In this document: one piece after another, positions 1 through 8,130 of the stretch
Numbering within the stretch: position 1 is the first letter of the stretch
How the letters are laid out: each line of letters opens with the position of its first letter
Assembly (NCBI RefSeq): GCF_022802975.1
Contig: NZ_JAFEVZ010000008.1
Coordinates: forward strand, 171,782 to 235,781
Length of the DNA: 64,000 bases
Origin: Flavobacterium pectinovorum
Lineage (GTDB): Bacteria; Bacteroidota; Bacteroidia; Flavobacteriales; Flavobacteriaceae
Direction: 5' to 3'
Notes under the pieces: generated by a model
The model's input: only the letters and a program-made list of their open reading frames with translations
Database searches by the model: none
What the model was told of the DNA's origin: nothing
Made by a program: the position numbers and the translations under genes

Positions 1-363
1 AAGATAAAATCGAAAGTTTTTGATTATTCATTGCAAAAATATCCAAATGCAAAAATTTTTGGTATCACGACAGGTTTGGCTGTAATGAAGATTAATTCTG
101 ATTTAGGTTACAAACCCGTGCCTTTCTCAGAGCTTACAACCGATCCGAGTTTTTGGGCCGGATGTAAAACTTGTACTAATTTTCCAATTCTGCAAAGCAA
201 GGAAAATAAAATGTGCTTATGCACCGGAATGTTATATGATCCGGCAGACAAACCAAAAGATCCTCCAAGACACCCTTTTAATGAAGCTGTTTTGAAAAGA
301 TTAAAAAAAATAAAACAAGCTCTGTTTTTAAATAAAATACTGTCTTTCGGTTTTTTATCTTAA
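1..363 (+). CDS. GNAT-type acetyltransferase, C-terminal part
   Basis: The reading frame is open to the left edge of the window, so the gene starts outside it and only about 120 C-terminal residues are visible. The remaining part has a GNAT-like end (KYPNAKIFGITTGLAVMKI, then NSDLGYKPVPF) and an unusual cysteine-rich stretch (GCKTCTNFPI, then CLCTGMLYDP). It lies 65 bp upstream of argG on the same strand. I infer that it supplies the missing first step, acylation of glutamate (an ArgA-like role), because no argJ or argA is seen in the rest of the cluster. The acyl donor cannot be read from this fragment. Confidence 0.7.
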   Translation, partial: KIKSKVFDYSLQKYPNAKIFGITTGLAVMKINSDLGYKPVPFSELTTDPSFWAGCKTCTNFPILQSKENKMCLCTGMLYDPADKPKDPPRHPFNEAVLKRLKKIKQALFLNKILSFGFLS

Positions 364-428
364 AAATTAAATATAAAAAAGAATCTCAAACTTGCTAAAT
401 ACGAAAGTATTAGCCTAAATTATAAAAA

Positions 429-1622
429 ATGAAAAAAGTTGTATTAGCTTATAGTGGAGGATTAGATACCTCGTATTGTTTGAAATATTTGAAAAACGAA
501 AAAGGATATGAAGTTCACACCGTACTTGTAGATACAGGAGGATTTAGTGAAGAAGAATTATCTGCCATTGAAAAAAGAGCTTACGAATTAGGAAGTGCAC
601 AACACGCGAACCTTACAATCGTAGACAAATATTATGATAAAGCTATAAAATATTTGATTTTCGGAAATGTATTGAAAAATAATACTTATCCGTTATCAGT
701 AAGTGCAGAGCGTGTTTTTCAGGCAATTGAAGCTATTAAATATGCTAAAAAAGTGGAAGCAAGCGCGATCGCACACGGAAGTACAGGTGCAGGAAATGAC
801 CAAATTCGTTTTGATTTGATTTTTCAGACGATCGCTCCGGAAATCGAAATCATCACTCCAATTAGAGATTTAAAACTTTCAAGACAGGAAGAGGTTGATT
901 ATTTAGCTCAAAATGGTGTTCACTATTCTTGGGAAAAAGCACAATATTCTATCAATAAAGGACTTTGGGGAACAAGTGTTGGAGGAAAAGAAACTTTAAC
1001 TTCAAGCCAGCCATTGCCAAGTGAAGCTTATCCTTCACAATTACAAAAAGAAGGTGAAGAAAAAGTGACGCTTCATTTTGAACAAGGAGAATTAGTTGCT
1101 TTAAATGGTAAAAAAGATGCTCCTGAAAAAAACATCGTAAAACTTGAAAAACTCGCAAATGCTTATGCAATTGGTAGAGATATTCACGTTGGAGATACTA
1201 TTATCGGAATTAAAGGAAGAGTTGGTTTTGAAGCTGCTGCTCCGTTAATTATAATTAAAGCACACCATTTATTAGAAAAACATACGCTTGGAAAATGGCA
1301 ACAATACTGGAAAGAACAGTTAGGGAACTGGTATGGAATGTTATTTCACGAAGGTCAGTTTTTGGATCCAGTGATGAGAAATATTGAAACTTTCTTGCAA
1401 GACACACAAAAAACAGTAAACGGAACGGTAACAGTTTCATTGAAACCATATCATTTTTCGCTTGATGGTATTGAATCTAAAAACGATTTAATGAACACTG
1501 GTTTTGGTCAATATGGTGAAATGAATAATGCCTGGACATCTGATGATGCAAAAGGATTTATTAAAATTCTTGGAAATGCACAAAACATATTTTCATCTGT
1601 AAATCAATTAGATCATGATTAA
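429..1622 (+). CDS. argG: argininosuccinate synthase
   Basis: This enzyme joins citrulline and aspartate using ATP to make argininosuccinate, the penultimate step of arginine synthesis, in the cytoplasm. The N-terminal ATP-pyrophosphatase loop AYSGGLDTSYCL (residues 7-18) and the later GSTGAGNDQIRFD stretch are characteristic. At 397 residues the length is normal for the family. The last 8 bases overlap the start of argC, which indicates translational coupling. The ATG at 429 gives the classical start MKKVVLAYSGG. Confidence 0.96.
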   Translation: MKKVVLAYSGGLDTSYCLKYLKNEKGYEVHTVLVDTGGFSEEELSAIEKRAYELGSAQHANLTIVDKYYDKAIKYLIFGNVLKNNTYPLSVSAERVFQAIEAIKYAKKVEASAIAHGSTGAGNDQIRFDLIFQTIAPEIEIITPIRDLKLSRQEEVDYLAQNGVHYSWEKAQYSINKGLWGTSVGGKETLTSSQPLPSEAYPSQLQKEGEEKVTLHFEQGELVALNGKKDAPEKNIVKLEKLANAYAIGRDIHVGDTIIGIKGRVGFEAAAPLIIIKAHHLLEKHTLGKWQQYWKEQLGNWYGMLFHEGQFLDPVMRNIETFLQDTQKTVNGTVTVSLKPYHFSLDGIESKNDLMNTGFGQYGEMNNAWTSDDAKGFIKILGNAQNIFSSVNQLDHD

Positions 1623-2592
1623 TATCGGCATTATTGGTGGTTCGGGCTACACGGCCGGAGAACTCATCAGAATTTTAATGTATCATCCAAATGTAAACAT
1701 CGATTTTGTTTACAGTACAACGAATGCCGGAAAACCCCTTTCTGTAGCGCATCACGATCTAATGGGTGATATTGAAATGAATTTTACGGATAAAATCAAT
1801 CCAGAGGTAAATGTTGTTTTCTTGTGTTTGGGTCACGGAAAATCGATTTCTTTTTTAAAGGAAAATCAGTTTGGAAACCACACCAAAATCATCGATTTAG
1901 GAAACGATTTCAGACTGAACAAAGATGCTCATTTCGAAGGAAAGGATTTCGTTTACGGTCTGCCTGAAATCAATAAAGCAGAAATTAAAAAAGCAAATTA
2001 TATCGCAAATCCGGGTTGTTTTGCAACTGCTATTCAGCTGGCTTTATTGCCTTTAGCAAAACACAATTTGCTAAACAATGATGTACATATTAATGCTACA
2101 ACAGGAAGTACAGGAGCAGGAGTAAGTCTTTCTGAAACTTCTCATTTTAGCTGGAGAAATAATAATATGTCGCATTATAAAGCTTTTGAACATCAGCATT
2201 TAGGAGAAATTGGAGAAAGTTTGGTTCAGTTGCAGGATGATTTCGACAGCGAATTGCTTTTTATTCCGAACAGAGGAGATTTTCCAAGAGGAATTTTTGC
2301 AACCTTATATACATTATGTGATGATAGTTTGGAAAATTTGGTTGCAAAATACGAAGAGTTCTATAAAAACGAACCTTTCGTAACGGTTACAACAACAAAC
2401 ATCAACATGAAACAAGTGGTTCAGACGAATAAATGTATCATTAGTTTATTGAAAAAAGGAAACCGGGTTCTCATAACATCAATTATAGATAACTTAACCA
2501 AAGGTGCTTCAGGACAAGCGATTCAAAATATGAATTTAATGTTCGGATTAGAAGAAACCACAGGTTTACATTTGAAACCAAGCGGATTTTAG
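1615..2592 (+). CDS. argC: N-acyl-gamma-glutamyl-phosphate reductase
   Basis: ArgC reduces acyl-glutamyl phosphate to the semialdehyde with NADPH. The N-terminus MINIGIIGGSGYTAGELIRIL is the Rossmann nucleotide-binding start. The catalytic cysteine is Cys135 in NPGCFATAIQLALLPL, and the dimerisation/active-site region GSTGAGVSLSETSHF follows. It has 325 residues, the short form of the family. Its start lies inside the 3' end of argG (8-bp overlap). A gap of 170 bp with two palindromic repeats separates it from argD. Confidence 0.95.
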   Translation: MINIGIIGGSGYTAGELIRILMYHPNVNIDFVYSTTNAGKPLSVAHHDLMGDIEMNFTDKINPEVNVVFLCLGHGKSISFLKENQFGNHTKIIDLGNDFRLNKDAHFEGKDFVYGLPEINKAEIKKANYIANPGCFATAIQLALLPLAKHNLLNNDVHINATTGSTGAGVSLSETSHFSWRNNNMSHYKAFEHQHLGEIGESLVQLQDDFDSELLFIPNRGDFPRGIFATLYTLCDDSLENLVAKYEEFYKNEPFVTVTTTNINMKQVVQTNKCIISLLKKGNRVLITSIIDNLTKGASGQAIQNMNLMFGLEETTGLHLKPSGF

Positions 2593-2601
2593 GAAAAAAT
2601 T

Positions 2602-2761
2602 GTTTCAGGTTTATAGTTTCAAGTTTTACGTTCTGTGCGTAACTTGAAATCCAAATACTGAAACTCAAATCAGTTTCAGGTTTAAAATTCCAAGTTTCAC
2701 GTTCTGTAAGCAACTTGAAACTTTAAACCTGAAACAAAATAAACAAAATAAACAAAATAAA
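2602..2761. repeat. two tandem palindromic repeats and a 9-bp tandem repeat
   Basis: The argC-argD gap carries two copies of a hairpin built from the words GTTTCAGGTTT, CAAGTT, CGTTCTGT, AACTTGAAA and AAACCTGAAAC (about 2602-2664 and 2672-2735). The second copy is a nearly complete palindrome about 63 bp long. It is followed by three copies of the 9-mer AACAAAATA just before the argD start. The same words recur at 52501-52592 upstream of menA, so this is a dispersed repeat family rather than an operon-specific signal. Confidence 0.8.
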
Positions 2762-2762
2762 A

Positions 2763-3902
2763 ATGAACTTATTCAACGTTTACCCATTATACGACATCAC
2801 TCCGGTAAAAGCAATTGATTGTACCATTATCGACGACAAAGGAGTAGAATATTTAGACCTATATAGCGGACATGGTGTGATTTCTATCGGACACACGCAG
2901 CCGGATTATGTAGAAAAATTGAAGAATCAATTAGATCATTTAGGTTTTTATTCGAATGCGATTCAGAATCCTTTACAGGTTGAATTGGCACAGAAATTAG
3001 GAAAGCTTTCCGGATTAGAAGATTACGAATTGTTTTTATGCAGTTCTGGTGCTGAAGCCAATGAAAATGCTTTAAAATTAGCCTCTTTCCATAACGGAAA
3101 ATCAAGAGTAGTAGCTTTTCATAATTCTTTCCACGGAAGAACTTCTGCAGCAGTTGCCGTTACCGATAACAAAAAAATCGTAGCGCCAATTAATGCACAG
3201 CAAGTGGTTACTTTTTTACCCTTAAACCAAATCGAATTAGTTGAAGCGGAATTGGCTAAAGGAGATGTTACTGCGGTAATTATCGAAGGAATTCAGGGTG
3301 TTGGAGGTTTAGACCAGGGAACAACTGAATTTTTTCAGGCTTTAGAAAAATCATGTAAAAAACACGATGTTGTTTTAATTTTAGACGAAGTACAATCAGG
3401 ATACGGAAGAAGCGGAAAATTTTTCGCATTCCAGCATCACGGAATCAACGCTGATATTATTTCAGTTGCAAAAGGAATGGGGAACGGTTTTCCGGTTGGA
3501 GCAATCTTGATTTCTCCAAAATTCGAAGCAAGTTTTGGATTATTAGGAACTACTTTCGGCGGAAGTCACTTGTCATGTGCAGCTGGAATCGCAGTTTTAG
3601 ATGTAATTGAAAAACTGGATTTACAGAAAAATGTAAATGAAGTTTATGAATATTTCTTAGAAAAAATCAAAGAAGTTGAGGGAATCAAACAAGTAAAAGG
3701 AAAAGGTTTGATGCTGGGAGTAGAATTTGATTTTGATGTAGCGGCGCTAAGAAAGAAATTAATTATCGAAAAACACATTTTTACAGGAAGCGCAAACAAC
3801 AAAAATCTGCTTAGAATCTTACCACCGCTTACAGTAAAAAAAGCGGATATTGACACGTTTGTAAAAGCTTTGAAAGAAAGTTTAGAAGAACTTAAAAATT
3901 AA
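2763..3902 (+). CDS. argD: acyl-ornithine aminotransferase
   Basis: A class III PLP-dependent aminotransferase that converts N-acyl-glutamate semialdehyde to N-acyl-ornithine. The pyruvoyl/PLP region LCSSGAEANENALKLA (about 92-107), the HNSFHGRT motif (120-127), the aspartate of ILDEVQSGYGRSG (about 206-218) and the Schiff-base lysine Lys237 in ISVAKGMGNGFPVGA are all visible. It has 379 residues and the family's full length. It sits between two hairpin-filled gaps in the arg/pro cluster. Confidence 0.94.
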   Translation: MNLFNVYPLYDITPVKAIDCTIIDDKGVEYLDLYSGHGVISIGHTQPDYVEKLKNQLDHLGFYSNAIQNPLQVELAQKLGKLSGLEDYELFLCSSGAEANENALKLASFHNGKSRVVAFHNSFHGRTSAAVAVTDNKKIVAPINAQQVVTFLPLNQIELVEAELAKGDVTAVIIEGIQGVGGLDQGTTEFFQALEKSCKKHDVVLILDEVQSGYGRSGKFFAFQHHGINADIISVAKGMGNGFPVGAILISPKFEASFGLLGTTFGGSHLSCAAGIAVLDVIEKLDLQKNVNEVYEYFLEKIKEVEGIKQVKGKGLMLGVEFDFDVAALRKKLIIEKHIFTGSANNKNLLRILPPLTVKKADIDTFVKALKESLEELKN

Positions 3903-3919
3903 TTTACCAATATACTATA

Positions 3920-3973
3920 TTAATTTGTTTAATTGTTTAACTGGTTAGACGATTAAACAATTAAATAAATTAA
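3920..3973. repeat. long AT-rich hairpin between argD and proA
   Basis: Two 21-base arms (3920-3940 and 3953-3973) are complementary except for one position, with a 12-base loop. The arms are made of TTAATT/GTTTAA words and have no long T tract after them, so a simple terminator is not the obvious reading. An imperfect GGTTA/TAACC pairing continues the structure toward 3990. Confidence 0.75.
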
Positions 3974-3997
3974 CGATTAACCAATTAAACCAAAAAA

Positions 3998-5191
3998 ATG
4001 AATCCATTATCAATTGAAAAACGAAATCTGGTTTTGCATTCCATGGCAAACTTGGTCGAGCAGGAGCGGAGTTCTATTATTTTAACCAATAAAGAAGATC
4101 TTGATGCTTACGATGGTTCTGATTTAGCAATGGAAGAGCGCCTGAAAGTAGATGATAAAAAAGTTGATGAGATGATTTTATCTTTAAATCAATTGGCTGC
4201 TCAGGAAGATCCTGTTGGGGTCGAACGTTTTAGTTTTGTTCATGATAATGGAATTCGGGTAACGAATAAAACAGCTGTATTTGGCACGGTTTTAATTATT
4301 TATGAATCCCGACCTGATGTAACAATTGAAGCAGGAGGGATTGCTTTTAAATCCGGGAATAAAATTTTATTAAAAGGCGGAAAAGAATCTTTAAAATCAA
4401 ATTTAAAGATTGTAAGTCTTTGGCATAAAGCTCTGGAAGAAAATGGTGTTTCTAAAGACTGGGTTGAGTATTTGAATTATAATCGCACAGAAACTCAGGC
4501 TTTCTTAGAAAATCCGACTCAAAAAGTGGATTTGATTGTACCTCGTGGTGGAGAAAAACTGATTGAGTTTGTTAAAAAACATGCAACTTGTCCGGTTATT
4601 GTAAGCGGTCGAGGAAATAATTTTGTTTATGTGCAACAGGAAGCCGATTTGGAAATTGCTTTAAAAGTAATTCTGAATGCCAAAACTGCTAAAATTTCTG
4701 CCTGTAATGCTGTTGATAAAGTTTTAATTGATAACAGAATAGAAAATTTTGAAGGTTTTACAGCCATGTTAATTGAAGCCTTAACTGAGTCTAAAGTTGA
4801 AATTTTGGTTGACAAATCGCTGGAAACATTTAAAAATACAAAACCGCTTTCAGATGAAAATATCTGGTACGAAGAATTTTTAGATTATAAAATTGTTATC
4901 GGAACAGTTAATTCAGATTCTGAGGCTATTTCAAAAATTAATAAATATTGTGGCGGGCATTCGGCTTCAATCATTACAAAAAATGATAAAATAGCACAGG
5001 ATTTTATGGAAAGTATTGATGCTGCAGCGGTTTATCAAAATGTTTCAACCCGATTTACAGATGGTTTTCAGTTAGGTTTGGGTGGTGAATTGGCGATTAG
5101 TACAGACAAATTACATCAAAGAGGACCAATTGGATTACAGCATCTTGTTACCAATAAATGGTATATTTACGGAGAAGGACAAATTAGGTAA
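3998..5191 (+). CDS. proA: glutamate-5-semialdehyde dehydrogenase
   Basis: ProA reduces gamma-glutamyl phosphate to glutamate semialdehyde, the second step of proline synthesis. The aldehyde-dehydrogenase fold is recognisable from YESRPDVTIEAGGIAFKSGNK, VPRGGEKLIEF and the active-site cysteine Cys236 in KISACNAVDKVL. It has 397 residues, close to the family's size. It precedes proB, the reverse of the reaction order, and both lie within the arginine cluster, which ties the two glutamate-derived pathways together transcriptionally (inference). Confidence 0.94.
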   Translation: MNPLSIEKRNLVLHSMANLVEQERSSIILTNKEDLDAYDGSDLAMEERLKVDDKKVDEMILSLNQLAAQEDPVGVERFSFVHDNGIRVTNKTAVFGTVLIIYESRPDVTIEAGGIAFKSGNKILLKGGKESLKSNLKIVSLWHKALEENGVSKDWVEYLNYNRTETQAFLENPTQKVDLIVPRGGEKLIEFVKKHATCPVIVSGRGNNFVYVQQEADLEIALKVILNAKTAKISACNAVDKVLIDNRIENFEGFTAMLIEALTESKVEILVDKSLETFKNTKPLSDENIWYEEFLDYKIVIGTVNSDSEAISKINKYCGGHSASIITKNDKIAQDFMESIDAAAVYQNVSTRFTDGFQLGLGGELAISTDKLHQRGPIGLQHLVTNKWYIYGEGQIR

Positions 5192-5289
5192 TTGAGGTAA
5201 TGTGAAAATTGAGGTAATTAGATAATTTTGAAAACTCTAAAAAAAAATAGGATTTCAGCGTCTTAAAACCTTAGCATCTTTTAGAAAAA

Positions 5290-6051
5290 ATGGCTAAAAA
5301 ACGGATTTTATTAAAAATAGGAAGTAATACTTTAACCAAAGAAACCAATCATATTTCGCGGGGAAAGATTGAAGACCTCGGAATACAGATTGCAGCTTTA
5401 AATGACGAATATGAATTTATCATAGTAAGCTCCGGAGCAATTGCGGCGGCAAAGCAATTTGTAAAGCTGGATAATCAGGATAAAGATGTTTTTGTAAAGC
5501 AGGCTTTGGCCTCCATCGGACAGCCTCATTTAATGCGAATTTACAATGAAAACTTTAAGGATTTAGGATTGAATACTTCACAATGTCTACTTTCTTATTC
5601 TGATTTCGAAAAAGAGCAGACCAAAAAGAACATTGTAAATACAATAAATGTATTAGTTAAAAACAATTACATCCCGATTATCAATGAAAATGATACCGTT
5701 GCGACAGATGAAATTCGGTTTGGGGATAACGATAAATTAGCGGCTTTAACTGCAGTATTGCTAAATGTTGATATTCTGATAATTGCAACCAATACAAACG
5801 GAATATATACAAAAGCATCCATCCATGATGAAACTCCGGAAACGATAAAATTGGTTAATGATTTAAAAACGCTTGAAAAAGAAATCGGAGATTCAAAATC
5901 ATCACACGGAACAGGAGGGATGCAGTCGAAAATTGAAGCTGCCGGAATCGCAAAAGCAGCCAACATAGAAACCTGGATCGTCAATGGATTAAATGATAAT
6001 TTTATTCTGCGGGCATTAAAAGACGAAATTCCTTTTACTAAAATAATCTAA
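5290..6051 (+). CDS. proB: glutamate 5-kinase (PUA-less form)
   Basis: ProB phosphorylates glutamate at the start of proline synthesis. The amino-acid-kinase signature appears in LLKIGSNTLTKE, IIVSSGAIAAAKQF and the ENDTVATDEIRFGDNDKLAAL segment. At 253 residues it consists of the kinase domain alone and lacks the C-terminal PUA domain of the E. coli enzyme (about 367 residues). That shorter architecture is known in several bacteria and is not a truncation here, because the end matches a kinase-domain end. The gap from proA is 98 bp of repetitive AT-rich sequence. Confidence 0.93.
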   Translation: MAKKRILLKIGSNTLTKETNHISRGKIEDLGIQIAALNDEYEFIIVSSGAIAAAKQFVKLDNQDKDVFVKQALASIGQPHLMRIYNENFKDLGLNTSQCLLSYSDFEKEQTKKNIVNTINVLVKNNYIPIINENDTVATDEIRFGDNDKLAALTAVLLNVDILIIATNTNGIYTKASIHDETPETIKLVNDLKTLEKEIGDSKSSHGTGGMQSKIEAAGIAKAANIETWIVNGLNDNFILRALKDEIPFTKII

Positions 6052-6057
6052 TGAGTC

Positions 6058-6108
6058 AATTAGAAAATTAGTTAATTAGATAATGCACAATTATCCAATT
6101 TTCTAATT
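6058..6108. repeat. palindromic repeat between proB and argF'
   Basis: An outer pair AATTAGAAAATT (6058-6069) and AATTTTCTAATT (6097-6108) encloses an inner hairpin GATAAT-gcaca-ATTATC (6079-6095). Together they fold most of the 86-bp gap into one structure. There is no T tract, so termination is not the evident purpose. Confidence 0.7.
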
Positions 6109-6137
6109 ATCACATTATCCAAATTAATTAAAAAAAC

Positions 6138-7088
6138 ATGAACTACATTTCAATAAAAGATATCGACTCATTATCAAAATGGGTAAAAAGTGCGATAAAA
6201 ATCAAAAAAGATCCGCTTAAGAATAAGAAACTCGGAAAGAACAAAACTTTGATAATGTTGTTTTTTAATTCTAGTTTAAGAACTCGTTTAAGTACACAAA
6301 AGGCGGCCATGAATTTAGGAATGAATGTTATGGTGATGAATTTTGGCAGCGAAGGCTGGACTTTAGAATTTGAAGACGGCGCTGTAATGAATTCGGGTGC
6401 TTCAGAACACATTAAAGAAGCTGCTGAAGTAGTTTCTCAATATGGTGATATCATTGCAATACGTGCCTTTGCAGGTTTAGTTGACAAAGAAAAAGATTAT
6501 GCAGAAACTGTTATTTCAGGGTTTTTAAAACATGCTACAGTACCAATCGTAAATATGGAAAGTGCTGTACGTCATCCATTACAGTCCTTAGCAGATGCGA
6601 TTACGATGGAAGAATTCAAAACAAAACACAAGCCCAAAGTAGTGCTTTCCTGGGCACCACATCCAAGAGCTTTGCCACAGGCTGTAGCAAATTCATTTGT
6701 TGAAATGATGCAAATGCAAAAAGATATGGATTTTGTAATCACACATCCGGAAGGATATGAATTGAGTCCGGAAATTACAAAAGACTGCAAAATCGAATAC
6801 GATCAAAACAAAGCTTTCGAAAATGCCGATTTTGTTTACGTAAAAAACTGGAGTAATTTTAACGATTACGGAAAAGTAACCAACAGCGATCCTAACTGGA
6901 CCGTTACAGCCGAAAAAATGGCTTTAACCAACAACGGAAAATTCATGCATTGTCTTCCGGTTCGTCGTAACGTAATTGTAAGCGATGAAGTAATTGATAG
7001 TGAAAATTCAATCGTAATTGAACAAGCAAATAACAGAACGTATTCGGCACAATTAGTGTTGCAGAAGATTTTGAAGAAATTGAAATAA
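6138..7088 (+). CDS. argF': N-acyl-ornithine carbamoyltransferase (SOTCase/AOTCase family)
   Basis: This transcarbamylase works on an N-acylated ornithine, giving acyl-citrulline, instead of on free ornithine. The carbamoyl-phosphate loop FFNSSLRTRLSTQKAA (about 42-57), the HPLQSLADAITMEE segment and the C-terminal HCLPVRRNVIVSDEV are present. The protein matches the Bacteroides fragilis succinyl-ornithine enzyme as I remember it. In that enzyme Pro90 selects succinyl-ornithine, while Glu92 in the Xanthomonas enzyme selects acetyl-ornithine. Here the equivalent position is Ser89 (NSGASEHIKEA), so the acyl group is not predictable from this residue. It has 316 residues and a complete frame. 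Confidence 0.92.
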   Translation: MNYISIKDIDSLSKWVKSAIKIKKDPLKNKKLGKNKTLIMLFFNSSLRTRLSTQKAAMNLGMNVMVMNFGSEGWTLEFEDGAVMNSGASEHIKEAAEVVSQYGDIIAIRAFAGLVDKEKDYAETVISGFLKHATVPIVNMESAVRHPLQSLADAITMEEFKTKHKPKVVLSWAPHPRALPQAVANSFVEMMQMQKDMDFVITHPEGYELSPEITKDCKIEYDQNKAFENADFVYVKNWSNFNDYGKVTNSDPNWTVTAEKMALTNNGKFMHCLPVRRNVIVSDEVIDSENSIVIEQANNRTYSAQLVLQKILKKLK

Positions 7089-7110
7089 AGCTTCTAAGAT
7101 TCTGAGTTGC

Positions 7111-7156
7111 TAAGCTGCTAAGTGTTTCAGAATCAAAAAAAAAACTTAGCAGCTTA
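7111..7156. repeat. 12-bp-arm hairpin between argF' and argB
   Basis: TAAGCTGCTAAG (7111-7122) and CTTAGCAGCTTA (7145-7156) are perfect complements around a 22-base loop. More copies of the words GATTCT/GAGTTGCTAAG lie on both sides, so nearly the whole 91-bp gap is palindromic. There is no downstream T tract. Confidence 0.75.
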
Positions 7157-7179
7157 GAATCTCAGCAACTTAGCACCTT

Positions 7180-7953
7180 ATGCAAGTATCAGTAATAAAA
7201 ATAGGTGGAAACATCATCGATAATCCAACAGAATTAGAACAATTCTTAACTGATTTTTCTAAAATAGAAGGACATAAAGTTTTAGTTCACGGAGGCGGAA
7301 AATCGGCTACGAAAATGGCACAGAGTATTGGCTTGGTTCCACAAATGATTGACGGACGCCGAATCACAGATGCTCCAATGCTGGACGTCGTGGTAATGGT
7401 TTATGCAGGACAAATCAATAAACATATTGTCGCGCAATTGCAGGCGAAAGATAACAATGCAATTGGTTTTTCGGGAGCTGACGGGAATTTAATCCAATCT
7501 GTAAAGCGAAATCATCCGACAATAGATTACGGATTTGTTGGCGACGTAAAACAAGTTAACACCAAATTACTGGCTACTTTATTAGAAGCCGGAGTTGTGC
7601 CGGTTTTTTGTGCTATTACGCATGATAAAAATGGACAATTATTAAATACAAATGCGGACACAATTGCAAGCGAATTGTCAATTGCATTGTCAGAAGTTTT
7701 TGATGTTACGCTGACTTATTGTTTTGAAAAACAAGGTGTTTTGCAGGATTCAGAAGACGATTCGTCGGTGATTACAGAGATCAACGAAGTATTATACAAT
7801 AAACTGAAAGAGGAAAAAGTAATCCATTCCGGAATGATTCCAAAATTGGATAATTGCTTTAACAGCTTATCACGCGGTGTGAAGAAAATCAAAATTGGGC
7901 ATCACAGAATGCTTCAAAATTCAGATATTTTGCATACAACAATTACATTATAA
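7180..7953 (+). CDS. argB: acyl-glutamate kinase
   Basis: ArgB phosphorylates N-acyl-glutamate. The amino-acid-kinase signature VIKIGGNIIDN (5-15), the substrate loop LVHGGGKSATKMAQ and the GRRITDAPML segment are typical. It has 257 residues, the usual length. The start at 7180 immediately follows the repeat-filled gap. Like ArgF', it may act on acetyl or succinyl derivatives; nothing visible decides this. Confidence 0.94.
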   Translation: MQVSVIKIGGNIIDNPTELEQFLTDFSKIEGHKVLVHGGGKSATKMAQSIGLVPQMIDGRRITDAPMLDVVVMVYAGQINKHIVAQLQAKDNNAIGFSGADGNLIQSVKRNHPTIDYGFVGDVKQVNTKLLATLLEAGVVPVFCAITHDKNGQLLNTNADTIASELSIALSEVFDVTLTYCFEKQGVLQDSEDDSSVITEINEVLYNKLKEEKVIHSGMIPKLDNCFNSLSRGVKKIKIGHHRMLQNSDILHTTITL

Positions 7954-7961
7954 GATATAGC

Positions 7962-8107
7962 CACAGATTAAAAGGATTAAAAAATCAGTGAAAATCCTTT
8001 AATCTGTGGCAAAAAAATAGAATTGCGCAGTACTTTTAAATTTTAATTTAAGAAATTTGCGCAAATTAAAAATGTCACAGATTTCAAGAGATTATGTGAC
8101 TTCGAGC
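7962..8107. repeat. three successive hairpins between argB and argE
   Basis: The 177-bp gap contains three structures. The first is a strong hairpin with arms GCCACAGATTAAAAGGATT and AATCCTTTAATCTGTGGC (about 7959-8010, one unpaired base). The second is a GCGCA/TGCGC pair (about 8023-8065). The third is GTCACA/TGTGAC (about 8074-8100). Part of the first arm recurs near 19633-19660. None has a clear terminator tail. Confidence 0.7.
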
Positions 8108-8130
8108 CTTAGCGGCAAAGAAACCATACT

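Noticed and set aside
952..1170. Antisense reading frames within argG and many other genes
   Set aside because: They lie wholly inside well-recognised genes, have no family resemblance and no expression signals of their own.
5290..6051. ProB as a truncated gene
   Set aside because: The absence of the PUA domain is a known short form. The kinase domain is complete and there is no frame disruption after it.
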